Positions 1-8,611 of a stretch of 64,000 nt of DNA are shown here, piece after piece. Source of the DNA: Pseudomonas sp. B6002 (lineage in GTDB: Bacteria > Pseudomonadota > Gammaproteobacteria > Pseudomonadales > Pseudomonadaceae); NCBI RefSeq assembly GCF_013385985.1, contig NZ_JACAOY010000004.1, positions 335,124-399,123 of the forward strand, in the 5' to 3' direction. The number at the start of each line of letters is the position of its first letter. The stretch's first letter is position 1. The translations under genes and the position numbers were made by a program. The notes beneath the pieces are model-generated. The model saw only the letters and a list, made by a program, of their open reading frames with translations, was not told the origin of the DNA and did not search any database.

Positions 1-761
1 CGGGACTCAAGCTGATTCTGGTGTCGGCCACCGGCACCAATAACGTCGACCTCGACGCCGCCCGTGCCCATGGCATCACCGTGAGCAATTGCCAGGGCTA
101 CGGTACGCCGTCGGTGGCGCAGCACACGATCATGCTGTTGCTCAACCTGGCCACGCGTTTGAAGGACTATCAACGGGATGTCAGCGCCGGCAAGTGGCAG
201 CAAGCCAAGCAGTTTTGCCTGCTGGACCACCCGATTGTCGAGCTGGAAGGCAAGACCCTCGGCCTGCTCGGCCACGGCGAGTTGGGCGGCGCGGTAGCGC
301 GCCTGGCTGAGGCCTTCGGCATGCGCGTGCTGCTCGGTGCGATTCCGGGGCGCCCTGCCCGCGCCGATCGCGTGCCGCTGGATGAGCTGCTGGCCCAGGT
401 CGACGCACTGACCCTGCACTGCCCGCTCAACGAACACACCCGCGACTTTATCGGCGCCCGTGAACTGGCGCTGCTCAAGCCTGGCGCGTTTGTGGTCAAT
501 ACCGCACGCGGCGGCTTGATCAACGAACAAGCACTGGCCGATGCGTTGCGCAGCGGTCACCTGGGCGGCGCGGCCACCGATGTGCTGAGCGTGGAGCCGC
601 CGGTCAACGGCAACCCACTGCTGGCCGACGACATCCCCCGGTTGATCGTCACCCCGCACAACGCCTGGGGCAGTCGCGAAGCACGCCAGCGCATCGTCGG
701 CCAACTGGCGGAAAACGCCCGGGGCTTTTTCAGCGGCGCACCGTTGCGCGTCGTGAGTTGA
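1..761 (+). CDS. hprA: D-2-hydroxyacid dehydrogenase, probably glycerate/hydroxypyruvate reductase (5' end cut by window)
   Basis: This is the C-terminal ~253 residues of an NAD(P)H-dependent D-2-hydroxyacid dehydrogenase, read from the codon at position 3; the true start lies upstream of the window. The Rossmann motif GLLGHGELGG is followed by the family's catalytic set: Arg in VVNTARGG, Glu in DVLSVEPP and His in TPHNAWGS. The run ATGTNNVDLDAA near the edge is typical of the substrate domain. The enzyme reduces hydroxypyruvate or glyoxylate to D-glycerate or glycolate, or acts on related 2-keto acids, in the cytoplasm. The assignment to hprA rests on these motifs and on rsmC following 30 bp downstream, an order I remember from P. 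aeruginosa. The exact substrate cannot be read from the sequence. Confidence 0.85.
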   Translation, partial: GLKLILVSATGTNNVDLDAARAHGITVSNCQGYGTPSVAQHTIMLLLNLATRLKDYQRDVSAGKWQQAKQFCLLDHPIVELEGKTLGLLGHGELGGAVARLAEAFGMRVLLGAIPGRPARADRVPLDELLAQVDALTLHCPLNEHTRDFIGARELALLKPGAFVVNTARGGLINEQALADALRSGHLGGAATDVLSVEPPVNGNPLLADDIPRLIVTPHNAWGSREARQRIVGQLAENARGFFSGAPLRVVS

Positions 762-791
762 TAAACTGCGCCCCTTTTCAAGGAGCAGACC

Positions 792-1790
792 ATGGATCCG
801 CGCAGTGAAGTACTGCTTCGTCAGGCCGAACTTTTTCAAGGCAACCTGCTGCTGGTCGGGTTGCCTGCCGACGACTTGCTGGGCCGCCTGCCCAACGCCC
901 ACGGCTGGAGCTGGCACGCAGGCGACCAGGCAGCCCTGGACGCACGCTTCCCCGAGCGCAGCCAATTCGGCGTGAACGTGCCCGAGCGTGCGTTCGATGC
1001 CGCTGTGATTTTCCTGCCCAAATCCAAGGACCTCACCGACTACCTGCTCAACGCCGTGGCTGCACGCCTGCCCGGCGCCGAGCTGTTTCTGGTGGGGGAG
1101 AAAAAGGCCGGCATCGAAAGCGCTGCCAAACAGATGATCCCGTTTGGCAAGCCGCGCAAGCTGGATAACGCGCGGCATTGCCAGTTGTGGCAAGTCACCG
1201 TGGCCAACGCCCCGCAAGCGGTGGAGCTGGAAAGCCTGGCCCAGGTGTTCGACGTGCCGCTGGCCGAAGGGCCGCTCAAAGTGGTCAGCCTCCCCGGCGT
1301 GTTCAGCCACGGGCGCTTGGATCGCGGCACCGAATTGCTGTTGGAGCATTTGGACAAGCTGCCCAGCGGCCATCTGCTGGACTTCGGTTGCGGCGCCGGC
1401 GTGCTGGGGGCTGCGGTCAAACGTCGCTACCCGCACAACAGCGTGACCCTGCTCGATGTGGATGCCTTCGCCGCCGCCAGCAGCCGCCTGACACTGGCTG
1501 CCAATGGTCTGGAAGCCGAGGTACTGACCGGTGACGGAATCGACGCCGCGCCGATGGGTTTGAACGCGATTTTGAGCAACCCGCCGTTCCATGTCGGGGT
1601 GCACACGGATTATTTCGCCACGGAAAACCTGCTGCGAAAAGCGGCGAAACACCTGGCAAAAGGCGGCGAACTTCGCTTGGTCGCCAACAGCTTCCTCAAG
1701 TACCAACCGCTGATCGAAGAGCATCTGGGCGTGTGCGCAATCAAGGCCGAAGGCAATGGTTTCCGCATTTACCGTGCCAAGCGCGGCTGA
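792..1790 (+). CDS. rsmC: 16S rRNA (guanine-1207-N2)-methyltransferase RsmC
   Basis: This 332-residue protein methylates N2 of G1207 in 16S rRNA, using S-adenosylmethionine, on the 30S subunit. It has the two-domain RsmC layout. The N-terminal half (about 1-165) is a degenerate methyltransferase fold. The C-terminal half holds SAM motif I ([11 protein letters not shown], about 196-206), the acidic LLDVDAFA strand and the catalytic NPPFH motif (about 263-267). The length is normal for the family. The ATG at 792 is preceded by AAGGAG at a good distance. It follows hprA by 30 bp and may share its transcript. Confidence 0.95.
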   Translation: MDPRSEVLLRQAELFQGNLLLVGLPADDLLGRLPNAHGWSWHAGDQAALDARFPERSQFGVNVPERAFDAAVIFLPKSKDLTDYLLNAVAARLPGAELFLVGEKKAGIESAAKQMIPFGKPRKLDNARHCQLWQVTVANAPQAVELESLAQVFDVPLAEGPLKVVSLPGVFSHGRLDRGTELLLEHLDKLPSGHLLDFGCGAGVLGAAVKRRYPHNSVTLLDVDAFAAASSRLTLAANGLEAEVLTGDGIDAAPMGLNAILSNPPFHVGVHTDYFATENLLRKAAKHLAKGGELRLVANSFLKYQPLIEEHLGVCAIKAEGNGFRIYRAKRG

Positions 1791-1850
1791 CGGGCGTTTG
1801 AAAAAGAAGGCTTGCCGAATGGGTTTTGCCTAGGCAGAATCCGCTCCGTC

Positions 1851-2040
1851 CTAGGGGAGTAGTCTCCCACGAGCGCCACGCTCGTCCGGCATACGTCAAC
1901 ATACTTGGTCAGCAGACCATGGCGTATGCGACCCAGGAGTCCGCACAGACGGACCGGGGTTTGACAAGACCTATGACACGCACACCTTACCCGGGGCGGG
2001 AAGGCTGTACGTGTCATAGCCGTGTCGACCCGCCCCTGGA
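1851..2040 (+). promoter_or_regulatory. yybP-ykoY (manganese) riboswitch with expression platform
   Basis: The leader carries the hallmark conserved segments of the yybP-ykoY class: GGGGAGTAG at 1854-1862, GTCAACATACTTGG in the middle, and CCGGGGTTTGACAAGACC closing the aptamer at about 1954-1971. A perfect 10-bp inverted repeat follows (CTATGACACG 1971-1980 with 2010-2019). GGGGCGGG (1993-2000) can also pair with CCCGCCCC (2029-2036), next to the weak Shine-Dalgarno (GGA, 2038-2040). The two stems cross, so they compete or form a pseudoknot. The class senses Mn2+ and commonly controls manganese exporters, which fits the gene directly downstream. Confidence 0.93.
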
Positions 2041-2050
2041 AACCTACCTG

Positions 2051-2635
2051 ATGCTGGATTCATTACTCGTACCTACCGCAATCGTTGCCTTGGCCGAAAT
2101 CGGCGACAAGACGCAGCTGCTCGCGCTCATCCTTGCCGCACGCTTTCGCAAGCCTTGGCCGATCATCGCCGGCATCGTCGCCGCGACCCTGGCCAACCAT
2201 GCGGCGGCTGGTGCCGTGGGGGCCTGGTTCGGAAGCTTCTTCTCGGATGCGGTGTTGCATTGGATCCTCGCGGCGAGTTTCTGCGCCACGGCCTTGTGGA
2301 CCCTGGTGCCCGACAAACTTGACGATGACGAAGCCAGCACCACGCGCAAATTCGGGCCGTTCCTGACCACGCTGATTGCGTTCTTCCTGGCGGAAATCGG
2401 TGACAAGACGCAGATCGCCACGGTGATGCTGGCGGCGCAGTACCCGGAGTTGTGGCTGGTGATTATCGGCACCACCCTGGGCATGCTGATTGCCAACGTG
2501 CCGGTGGTATTGGCGGGGAATTTCGCGGCGGAGAAACTGCCACTGACTTTGATTCGCCGATTGGCGGCAACGGCGTTCTTCATCCTGGCCGTGGTGGCGG
2601 TGTACAAGGCCATGCAGAGCAGCGGCTGGATCTAG
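2051..2635 (+). CDS. Gdt1/TMEM165-family (UPF0016) manganese exporter
   Basis: This is a 194-residue inner-membrane protein with two repeats, each carrying the family signature E-x-GDKT(Q) (EIGDKTQ at about 16-22 and 115-121). A short acidic, charged linker (LDDDEAST) separates two three-helix bundles. The family exports Mn2+ (and in eukaryotes moves Mn/Ca across the Golgi). The yybP-ykoY riboswitch in its leader supports a role in manganese detoxification. I chose the ATG at 2051 over an open in-frame extension back to 1826, because the extension is the riboswitch itself and encodes no family sequence. A weak GGA lies 10 nt upstream, consistent with control at translation. Confidence 0.92.
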   Translation: MLDSLLVPTAIVALAEIGDKTQLLALILAARFRKPWPIIAGIVAATLANHAAAGAVGAWFGSFFSDAVLHWILAASFCATALWTLVPDKLDDDEASTTRKFGPFLTTLIAFFLAEIGDKTQIATVMLAAQYPELWLVIIGTTLGMLIANVPVVLAGNFAAEKLPLTLIRRLAATAFFILAVVAVYKAMQSSGWI

Positions 2636-2654
2636 AGCTGTAAACCCAATCCAA

Positions 2655-2756
2655 TGTGGGAGCTGGCTTGCCTGCGATGCAGGCAACTCGGTCTAGCAGA
2701 TGAACCGAGCCGATGCTATCGCAGCGGTGCGGCGATCCGACAAGCCAGCTCCCACA
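2655..2756. repeat. REPIN (two inverted REP sequences, head-to-head)
   Basis: TGTGGGAGCTGGCTTG at the left and its reverse complement (CAAGCCAGCTCCCACA) at the right enclose a degenerate, partly self-complementary centre. It lies between convergent genes, the exporter and the M48 protease, and could act as a shared transcript end. Confidence 0.9.
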
Positions 2757-2782
2757 TTTGGATCATCAGCGAACCTGGAGCA

Positions 2783-3601
2783 TCAGGATTTTTTGGCCTG
2801 CTGATACAGCGGCATCACTTTTGGAATCGCGGCCTGCAACGAAGCGATTCGGCTGTCGGAAGCCGGGTGTGTGCTCATGAACTCAGGAGGCGCCCCCTCC
2901 GAAGCCTTGGCCATCTTGTTCCACAAGGTAATCGCTGCGTTCGGGTTGTAGCCGGCACGAGCGGACAACTCCAAACCAATCAAGTCAGCTTCGTTTTCAT
3001 TGGCGCGACTGTTGGGCAAGGTCATGCCGTACTGAACGGCTGCATCACCGAGCGCCATGCTGTCCTGACCCAGGCCAAAGATCGCGGCGGCCCCCTGCTT
3101 GGCCATCTCGATACCGTATGCCTTGGACATGGCTTCACGGCTGTGTTCGCGCAAGGCGTGGGCGATTTCATGCCCCATTACCGCCGCCAACTCATCATCG
3201 GTCAGCTTGAGCGTTTCGATCAGCCCGCTATAGACAAAAATCTTGCCGCCCGGCCCGCAGTTGGCGTTGATCTCGTCACTCTTGATCAGGTTCACTTCCC
3301 ATTGCCATTGCGCTGCATCTGGGCGGAAAGCCGGCACCTGGACAATCAAACGCTTGGCAATCGCCTGCACGCGCTTGGCATTGGCACTGGTCTTGTCGAC
3401 AACGCCCTTGCCACTGGCCTCGGTCAAGGTCTTTTGATAGGACTGCGCGTACATCTGGTCGACTTCCTGGCTCGACAACATGCTGTACATATATTGCTTG
3501 CGCTCAACACCCACCGCGCCGCCGCTGGTGGTGTTGACCGCCTGGCAACCCGCCATGAGCAACGCCGCAACCAACCCACTTACCGCCCAAGACTTCTTCA
3601 T
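2783..3601 (-). CDS. M48-family zinc metalloprotease, lipoprotein
   Basis: This 272-residue lipoprotein has a signal peptide and lipobox (LLMAGC, lipidated Cys19), followed by an M48 protease domain with HEIAH at about 144-148 and a downstream third ligand in NENEADLIG. Relatives (LoiP/YcaL/YggG type) are periplasmic outer-membrane-anchored proteases that clear misfolded envelope proteins. The ATG at 3601 has AGGGAG 7 nt upstream and gives a clean signal peptide. A start 7 codons earlier (3622) lacks this. The gene is monocistronic and points away from the chemoreceptor gene. The substrate is unknown. Confidence 0.88.
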   Translation of the reverse strand: MKKSWAVSGLVAALLMAGCQAVNTTSGGAVGVERKQYMYSMLSSQEVDQMYAQSYQKTLTEASGKGVVDKTSANAKRVQAIAKRLIVQVPAFRPDAAQWQWEVNLIKSDEINANCGPGGKIFVYSGLIETLKLTDDELAAVMGHEIAHALREHSREAMSKAYGIEMAKQGAAAIFGLGQDSMALGDAAVQYGMTLPNSRANENEADLIGLELSARAGYNPNAAITLWNKMAKASEGAPPEFMSTHPASDSRIASLQAAIPKVMPLYQQAKKS

Positions 3602-3764
3602 GAACACGCTCCCTGAAAACATGCCGCGTATCGTAGGCGGTCAATTGTGTCGGCGCCAGATACACCAGACGTGTAACCGCTGAATTTCGGATACATCCCA
3701 CACGCCCACTGCGGCAGCGAAAGTCTCATTTGCGACACCCCGCACTATTTTGTAGGACAAGGCT

Positions 3765-3791
3765 TAAGCCTCCCGACCCCGTGGCCGATAC
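3765..3791 (+). promoter_or_regulatory. Candidate sigma28 (FliA) promoter for the chemoreceptor gene
   Basis: TTAAG at 3764-3768 and GCCGATAC at 3784-3791 are separated by 15 nt, against the flagellar sigma28 pattern TAAA-N15-GCCGATAA. This is 3 of 4 plus 7 of 8 matches at the right spacing, about 40 nt before the start codon. Chemoreceptor genes are classic FliA targets. Confidence 0.7.
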
Positions 3792-3829
3792 AAAAAAGCA
3801 GCCAATCTCCCCCTGCGTCCGGAGCGTTC

Positions 3830-5968
3830 ATGAAATTCAAGTCGATTCAGTTTTCTGTCGCGGCACTGACCGGGGCCATCGTGCTGAGCGTGGTCGCAGT
3901 GCTGGTGCTCTACGCCTTGTTTGCCGGCGCACGCACCCAGGAGATGGTGCAGGAACGCACCCAGGCGCAGTTCGAGCAAATTATCGAACAACGTCTCACC
4001 ACCCTGGCGCAAACCCAGGCCACGCTGATCCAGCGTGAATTGGAAGCGCCCCTGGTGACGGCCAAGGGCCTGGCCACCACCAACGCACTGCTCGGCATGA
4101 AAGACGCCAAGGGCGAGCCAGCCCTGCAGATCGGCCGCGAACAGCTGATCGGCCTGCTGCATGAAACCGTGGTGCGTAACCCGAAAATCCTCGGCGCCTA
4201 CATCGGCTGGGAACCCAACGCGATCGACCACAACGACGCCGCCTACATCAACAGCCCCATCGTCGGCATGGCCGCCGACGGCCGCTTCCTGCCCTGGTGG
4301 TATCGCAACGCCGATGGCAGCCTGGGCCTGGACAAGCTCGCTGACGTCAACGACCAGAACATACTTTCCACCGGCGTGCGCGCCAGTGAGTACTACCTGT
4401 GCTCCAAGGAAACCAAGAAACCCTGCGCCATCGACCCTGCCCCTTATAAAGTGGGCAACGCCATGGTGATGCTGGCCTCGTTTATCGAACCGATCATGAT
4501 CGATGGCACCTTCCAGGGCATCGTCGGCGCCGACCTGTCGGTGAACTTCATCCAGGAAATGCTCACCCGCGCCGATCAGAACCTCTACAACGGTGCCGGT
4601 GAATTGGCCCTGATCTCCAGCAACGGACGCCTGGTGGCCTACACCAAGGACGCCAGCAAGCTGGGTGAAAAAGCCACTGACCTGCTCGACAGCAACGAAC
4701 TGGCCAACCTCAGCCAATTGAAAGTCGGCGAGGTGCGCTACGACATCGACAAGGAACACGGGCACATCGAGCTGTTCCTGCCGTTCAACATCGGCCAGGC
4801 CGAAGCCCGCTGGACCCTGATGCTGCAACTGCCGCTCAGTGCGGTGATGGCCGACTCGCAAAAACTGCAAAGCGACCTGCAAGCCCAACGCAAGACCGAC
4901 ACCTTCGGCATGGCCATGGTCGGCCTGCTGATCGCCGGCATCGGCTTGCTGGTGATCTGGCTGGTGGGGCACGGTATCGCGCGTCCGCTCAAACAAATGG
5001 TGGCCATGCTCAACGACATCGCCCAGGGCGAAGGTGACCTGACCCGCCGCCTGACCAGCGATCGCGCCGATGAACTGGGCGCGATTGCCAGCGGTTTCAA
5101 TACCTTCCTGATCAAGCTGCAGGGCATGATCACCCAGGTGGTGAGTTCGGTGCAGAAGGTCAGCGACTCGTCGGAGCACACCGCCGACATCGCGATTCGC
5201 ACCAACCAGGGCGTGCATAAACAGATGGTGGAGATCGACCAGGTCGCGACCGCCGTGCATGAGATGACCGCCACTGCTCAGGACGTAGCGCGCAACGCCA
5301 CCCAGGCCGCTCAGGCCGCCAGCCATGCCGACCAGGCGGCGAGCCAGGGCATGCGCATCGTGCGCGACACCTCCACCTCCATCGGCGCCCTCGCCGAGGA
5401 AATCGGCAAGGCCGTAGGCGTGGTGCAAACCCTGGCCAAGGACAGCGAGAACATCAACGCCATCCTCACCGCGATCCGTGGGATTGCCGAGCAGACCAAC
5501 CTGCTGGCGCTCAACGCCGCCATCGAGGCGGCGCGGGCCGGCGAGCAGGGCCGTGGTTTTGCCGTGGTGGCCGATGAAGTGCGCAACCTGGCGCAGAAAA
5601 CCCAGAAGGCCACCGAAGAAATCCAGACCATGATCCAGCAGCTGCAACAAGGCACGCGGGACGTGGTGCGGGTGATGGAAGACAGCCAGAACCGTACCGA
5701 TGAAAGCGTGCAGCACGCGGCCAAGGCAGCCGAGGCGCTGGAGACGATTACTCAGGCGGTGTCGGTGATCAACGACATGAACACCCAGATCGCCAGCGCG
5801 GCCGAGGAGCAAAGCGCAGTGGCCGAAGACATCAACCGCAACGTGATCAATATCGGCCAGGTGGCCAATGAAGTGGCGGGCGGCGCGGATGAGTCCAGTG
5901 CGGCCAGTGCGGATTTGACCAAGTTGGCGGAGCAGCAGCGGCGGCTGATCAACCAGTTCAAGGTCTGA
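3830..5968 (+). CDS. Methyl-accepting chemotaxis protein with periplasmic Cache sensor
   Basis: This is a 712-residue inner-membrane chemoreceptor. The N-terminal helix (about 7-30) is followed by a large periplasmic region (about 31-360) of double-Cache type, with motifs such as [16 protein letters not shown] and [10 protein letters not shown] second membrane helix (about 363-385, [19 protein letters not shown]) leads to a HAMP domain and a coiled-coil signalling domain. Its hairpin tip ([20 protein letters not shown], about 554-573) contacts CheA/CheW. Methylation helices flank the tip. Two Cys in the sensor (CSKETKKPC) are unusual and might pair. The ATG has GGAG 6 nt upstream. Cache receptors usually bind amino acids, amines or organic acids; the ligand here cannot be named. 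Confidence 0.93.
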   Translation: MKFKSIQFSVAALTGAIVLSVVAVLVLYALFAGARTQEMVQERTQAQFEQIIEQRLTTLAQTQATLIQRELEAPLVTAKGLATTNALLGMKDAKGEPALQIGREQLIGLLHETVVRNPKILGAYIGWEPNAIDHNDAAYINSPIVGMAADGRFLPWWYRNADGSLGLDKLADVNDQNILSTGVRASEYYLCSKETKKPCAIDPAPYKVGNAMVMLASFIEPIMIDGTFQGIVGADLSVNFIQEMLTRADQNLYNGAGELALISSNGRLVAYTKDASKLGEKATDLLDSNELANLSQLKVGEVRYDIDKEHGHIELFLPFNIGQAEARWTLMLQLPLSAVMADSQKLQSDLQAQRKTDTFGMAMVGLLIAGIGLLVIWLVGHGIARPLKQMVAMLNDIAQGEGDLTRRLTSDRADELGAIASGFNTFLIKLQGMITQVVSSVQKVSDSSEHTADIAIRTNQGVHKQMVEIDQVATAVHEMTATAQDVARNATQAAQAASHADQAASQGMRIVRDTSTSIGALAEEIGKAVGVVQTLAKDSENINAILTAIRGIAEQTNLLALNAAIEAARAGEQGRGFAVVADEVRNLAQKTQKATEEIQTMIQQLQQGTRDVVRVMEDSQNRTDESVQHAAKAAEALETITQAVSVINDMNTQIASAAEEQSAVAEDINRNVINIGQVANEVAGGADESSAASADLTKLAEQQRRLINQFKV

Positions 5969-5993
5969 GATTTGCGGCGATCTTGAGGGCCCT

Positions 5994-6064
5994 ATCGCAG
6001 GCAAGCCAGCTCCCACATTTGAATGTGTTCACACATCAAGTGTGGGAGCTGGCTTGCCTGCGAT
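5994..6064. repeat. REP pair, tail-to-tail, 23-nt spacer
   Basis: ATCGCAGGCAAGCCAGCTCCCACA is followed by a short spacer (TTTGAATGTGTTCACACATCAAG) and the inverted copy TGTGGGAGCTGGCTTGCCTGCGAT. The orientation is opposite to most pairs here. The spacer nearly matches that of the element at 54892-54963. Confidence 0.9.
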
Positions 6065-6084
6065 GAGGCCAGTGGAGTCGACCG

Positions 6085-6705
6085 CTAGGCCGGGGTCAGG
6101 CACTCCGGCCCGTTGAGCTTGGGATCATTAACCATATTGGCCAATACCCGCTCGCGCAACGCGAAGGGCTCACTGGCGAGCAACGCTTGTAGCGCATGCA
6201 GCGGTGTTTCCGGATTCAACCAGGCCTCTTGCCCCGCCGCATCCAGGATCAATGGCCGCCGCTGACTCTGTGCCGCTTGCGTCACCACCGCGGTGCTCAG
6301 CCACACTTGCTCCTGCACCGGATAGGCTTCCCAGATCGCCGCAAAAAACAGCGTGGAACCCTCCCCCGGCGTCAGCCAATACGGACGCTTGCGCTGGGTG
6401 CCGCGCCACTCGTAGAAGCCATTGGCGGGCAACAAGCAACGGCGCTGACGAAAGGCTTCGCGGAACATCGGCTGCTCAGCCAAGGTTTCGGCGCGGGCGT
6501 GGGCAGGCGTGCGGGAAAGGTCCGTCAGCCACGGCGGCGTGAGCCCCCAACGCGCACGGGCCAGGGTGCGCTGGCCGTCGGTGGCGCGCTGGATCAGCAC
6601 CGAATCATTCGGGGAAATGTTCCACTGGGCTTGCTGGTCGGCCGGAAAGCCTGGCAAGGCAGCAAAGGCAGGGTTCCAGCGAAACAGGGCATAACGTCCA
6701 CACAT
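6085..6705 (-). CDS. SRAP-domain protein (YedK/HMCES family)
   Basis: This 206-residue protein begins MCGRY, placing the invariant catalytic Cys at position 2 once Met is removed. Further SRAP signatures are ARAET and CLLPANGFYEW, with a conserved Glu. The family forms covalent thiazolidine crosslinks to abasic sites in single-stranded DNA and so shields them from cleavage. The start at 6705 is fixed by the need for Cys2; the open frame extends 33 codons further upstream but those residues are not SRAP-like. It ends a run of three small genes on this strand (with those ending at 6743 and 7015). There is no SOS-like box in front of it. Confidence 0.93.
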   Translation of the reverse strand: MCGRYALFRWNPAFAALPGFPADQQAQWNISPNDSVLIQRATDGQRTLARARWGLTPPWLTDLSRTPAHARAETLAEQPMFREAFRQRRCLLPANGFYEWRGTQRKRPYWLTPGEGSTLFFAAIWEAYPVQEQVWLSTAVVTQAAQSQRRPLILDAAGQEAWLNPETPLHALQALLASEPFALRERVLANMVNDPKLNGPECLTPA

Positions 6706-6742
6706 GGGGCAACACGACTCTTGGGGTAAACCGAGTGACAGC

Positions 6743-7003
6743 CTAACAGACCAGCACGTCGGGGAAGCTGTCGGGTTCATCGCCGGGCATGGGCTGGGCG
6801 CCAATATAGGCAGTGATCAGCTCGCGTGCGTAGACCGCACGGTCGTTATCCACTTCCAGGCCCAACAGGCCGAAAACCGGCAGTTCACCGGTGCCACCCA
6901 GCAAATGGCGGCCCACCAGATGAGCCTCGATGCCCTCGCTGGCGAGCATCCGCTGCAGCAACTCGCCTTCCATCAGGTTTTCCGGTTCATAGATTCGCTG
7001 CAT
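6743..7003 (-). CDS. DUF2007-type small protein (putative signal-transducing family)
   Basis: This 86-residue soluble protein begins MQRIYEPENLMEGELLQRML. It has the short ferredoxin-like pattern of the DUF2007 family: a strand, an amphipathic helix with N-x-x-E-A/G-x-L-L-x-x-x-L, then G-I-E-A and a glycine-rich loop. Its biochemical function is unknown. It starts 11 bp downstream of the cysteine-rich gene at 7015-7197, so the two are probably co-transcribed. The C-terminal tail is acidic and proline-containing. Confidence 0.75.
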   Translation of the reverse strand: MQRIYEPENLMEGELLQRMLASEGIEAHLVGRHLLGGTGELPVFGLLGLEVDNDRAVYARELITAYIGAQPMPGDEPDSFPDVLVC

Positions 7004-7014
7004 AGGCGTACCTG

Positions 7015-7197
7015 TCAGTCGTTTTCAGTACGGGTTTCAAGCATCCACTCGTCACCGTGGACCTGCAGATCAAAAATGATCGGCCGGCAACAGACCTGGC
7101 AATCCTCTATGTAAACCTGATCCCCCCCGGACAGGTCCACCGTTGTCTCGACCACTTCACCACAATAAGGACAATCGTACGTCGCGTTTTCCAGCAT
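7015..7197 (-). CDS. CPXCG-motif cysteine-rich small protein
   Basis: This is a 60-residue protein with two Cys pairs, CPYCG near residue 9 and CQVCC near residue 33, arranged as a small zinc ribbon. The C-terminal part ([13 protein letters not shown]) is characteristic of the Pseudomonas CPXCG family. The function is not known; metal binding is inferred from the Cys spacing. I placed the start at the ATG at 7197 because GGAGG lies 6 nt upstream; an upstream in-frame TTG overlaps that ribosome-binding site. It is the first gene of a small leftward group and is divergent from the acyltransferase gene. Confidence 0.8.
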   Translation of the reverse strand: MLENATYDCPYCGEVVETTVDLSGGDQVYIEDCQVCCRPIIFDLQVHGDEWMLETRTEND

Positions 7198-7326
7198 CGC
7201 AGCCTCCAAGGTGACTTGTGCGTATAATCGCCGGTCTATTTACAGGGCTATTTTCGGCCGAGCCCATTACTCGGGCCGCACCCTGGTATTTCCTTTACTT
7301 ACCCTAGCCGTTTCTAACAAGAGAGC

Positions 7327-8493
7327 ATGATGGGCGAATTCGATACCATCCGACCTTACAACGACAGCGAAGTCCCGGCAGTGCTGGCACGTCTGTTCAG
7401 TGACAAGGCCTTTCTGGACATCCTGACCCACTTCCGCTTCCCGCGCTTTGCCGGCGCCCTGGGCTGGCTGCTCAAGCCGATGATCGCCCGCAAACTGCGC
7501 CGTGAGTTCGCCGGCGTCACCACCGTGGCCACGCTGCAGGACAAGGTCGAGTATTACGTCGACCACACCATCGACCGTGCGACCGACGGCGTGACCTACA
7601 CCGGGGTCGAGCAGCTCAAGTCGGGCACCGCCTACCTGTTCCTCGCCAACCACCGCGACATCGTGATGGACCCGGCCTTCGTCAACTACGCCGTGTACCA
7701 CGCCGGCCTGCCGACGCCGCGTATCGCCATTGGCGACAACCTGCTGCAAAAGCCGTTTGTCAGCGACCTGATGCGCCTGAACAAGAGCTTCATCGTGCAC
7801 CGCTCGATCACCGGGCGAAAGGAGAAGATGGCGGCTTACCAATTGCTGTCGGCCTACATCAACCATTCGATCCGCAACGACGGTGCGTCGATCTGGATCG
7901 CTCAGGCCGAAGGCCGTGCCAAGGATGGGGATGATCGCACTGAGTCGGCGATCCTCAAGATGTTCCACGTCAGCCGCAAGGACGAGCCGTTTGCCGAGGT
8001 GATCCAGTCGCTGAACCTGACGCCGGTGTCCATCAGCTACGAATATGACCCGTGCGATTCAGCCAAGGCCCGCGAGCTGTACATCCGCGCCACCACCGGC
8101 ACCTACAGCAAGGCGCCGGGTGAGGACGACGTGAGCATTGCGCTGGGCATCACCGGCTACAAGGGCCGCGTGCACGTGAACTTCGCACCGCCGATCACCG
8201 AGCGCTTCGAAGACACCAAGTTGCTGGCGGTGGAAATGGACCGCCAGATTCTCGGCGGTTATCGGTTGTTCCCGGTGCATTACCTGGCTTACGCACAGTG
8301 GAGCGACGCCGACCCGCAATTGCAGGTGCCGACGGCAGCCGAGGTGTTCCCGGCGGATGAACTGGCCAAGGCCAAGGCGGAATGGGAGCGACGCTTGAAC
8401 GAGTGCCCGGCCGAGCACCGGCCGTTCCTGGTGGTGCAATATGCAACGCCCGTGCGCAATCAGTATCGGGTGAAGGCGGGGATCCCTCTGTAA
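7327..8493 (+). CDS. PlsC-like 1-acylglycerol-3-phosphate acyltransferase family protein
   Basis: This is a 388-residue protein whose central region carries the acyltransferase HX4D motif in FLANHRDIVMDP (about residues 110-121) and the second block EGRAKDGDDRTESA. It is longer than PlsC (about 240 residues), with a C-terminal extension rich in charged residues and no strong membrane helix. Such proteins transfer acyl chains to glycerophospholipids or related acceptors at the membrane. The substrate is not deducible. Two adjacent ATGs (7327, 7330) are possible. A TATAAT at 7223-7228 is a possible -10 for it. Confidence 0.8.
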   Translation: MMGEFDTIRPYNDSEVPAVLARLFSDKAFLDILTHFRFPRFAGALGWLLKPMIARKLRREFAGVTTVATLQDKVEYYVDHTIDRATDGVTYTGVEQLKSGTAYLFLANHRDIVMDPAFVNYAVYHAGLPTPRIAIGDNLLQKPFVSDLMRLNKSFIVHRSITGRKEKMAAYQLLSAYINHSIRNDGASIWIAQAEGRAKDGDDRTESAILKMFHVSRKDEPFAEVIQSLNLTPVSISYEYDPCDSAKARELYIRATTGTYSKAPGEDDVSIALGITGYKGRVHVNFAPPITERFEDTKLLAVEMDRQILGGYRLFPVHYLAYAQWSDADPQLQVPTAAEVFPADELAKAKAEWERRLNECPAEHRPFLVVQYATPVRNQYRVKAGIPL

Positions 8494-8507
8494 ACACCGA
8501 TTCAAAC

Positions 8508-8594
8508 TGTGGGAGCTGGCTTGCCTGCGATTCAGGCGCCTCGGTGTATCAGTGGCTCCGAGGCGATGCCATCGCAGGCAAGCCAGCTCCCACA
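8508..8594. repeat. REPIN (head-to-head REP pair)
   Basis: TGTGGGAGCTGGCTTGCCTGCGAT and its inverted copy flank a short centre holding CCTCGG/CCGAGG arms. It lies between the convergent acyltransferase gene and the small membrane protein gene. Confidence 0.92.
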
Positions 8595-8611
8595 GTTGTT
8601 TTGCAGTGTTC

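Noticed and set aside
1826-2050. N-terminal extension of the Gdt1-type exporter from ATG 1826
   Set aside because: This stretch is the riboswitch. The conserved protein begins at 2051.
3830-5968. Naming the chemoreceptor as a specific receptor (for example the histamine/polyamine type TlpQ or McpU)
   Set aside because: Length and Cache architecture are compatible, but I cannot verify the ligand-binding residues, and the gene neighbourhood does not decide it.
3764-6016. Long open frame on the minus strand (750 codons) opposite the chemoreceptor gene
   Set aside because: It is an antisense shadow produced by GC-rich codon bias. Its translation is low-complexity His/Gly/Asp-rich with no family features, while the plus strand encodes a complete chemoreceptor.
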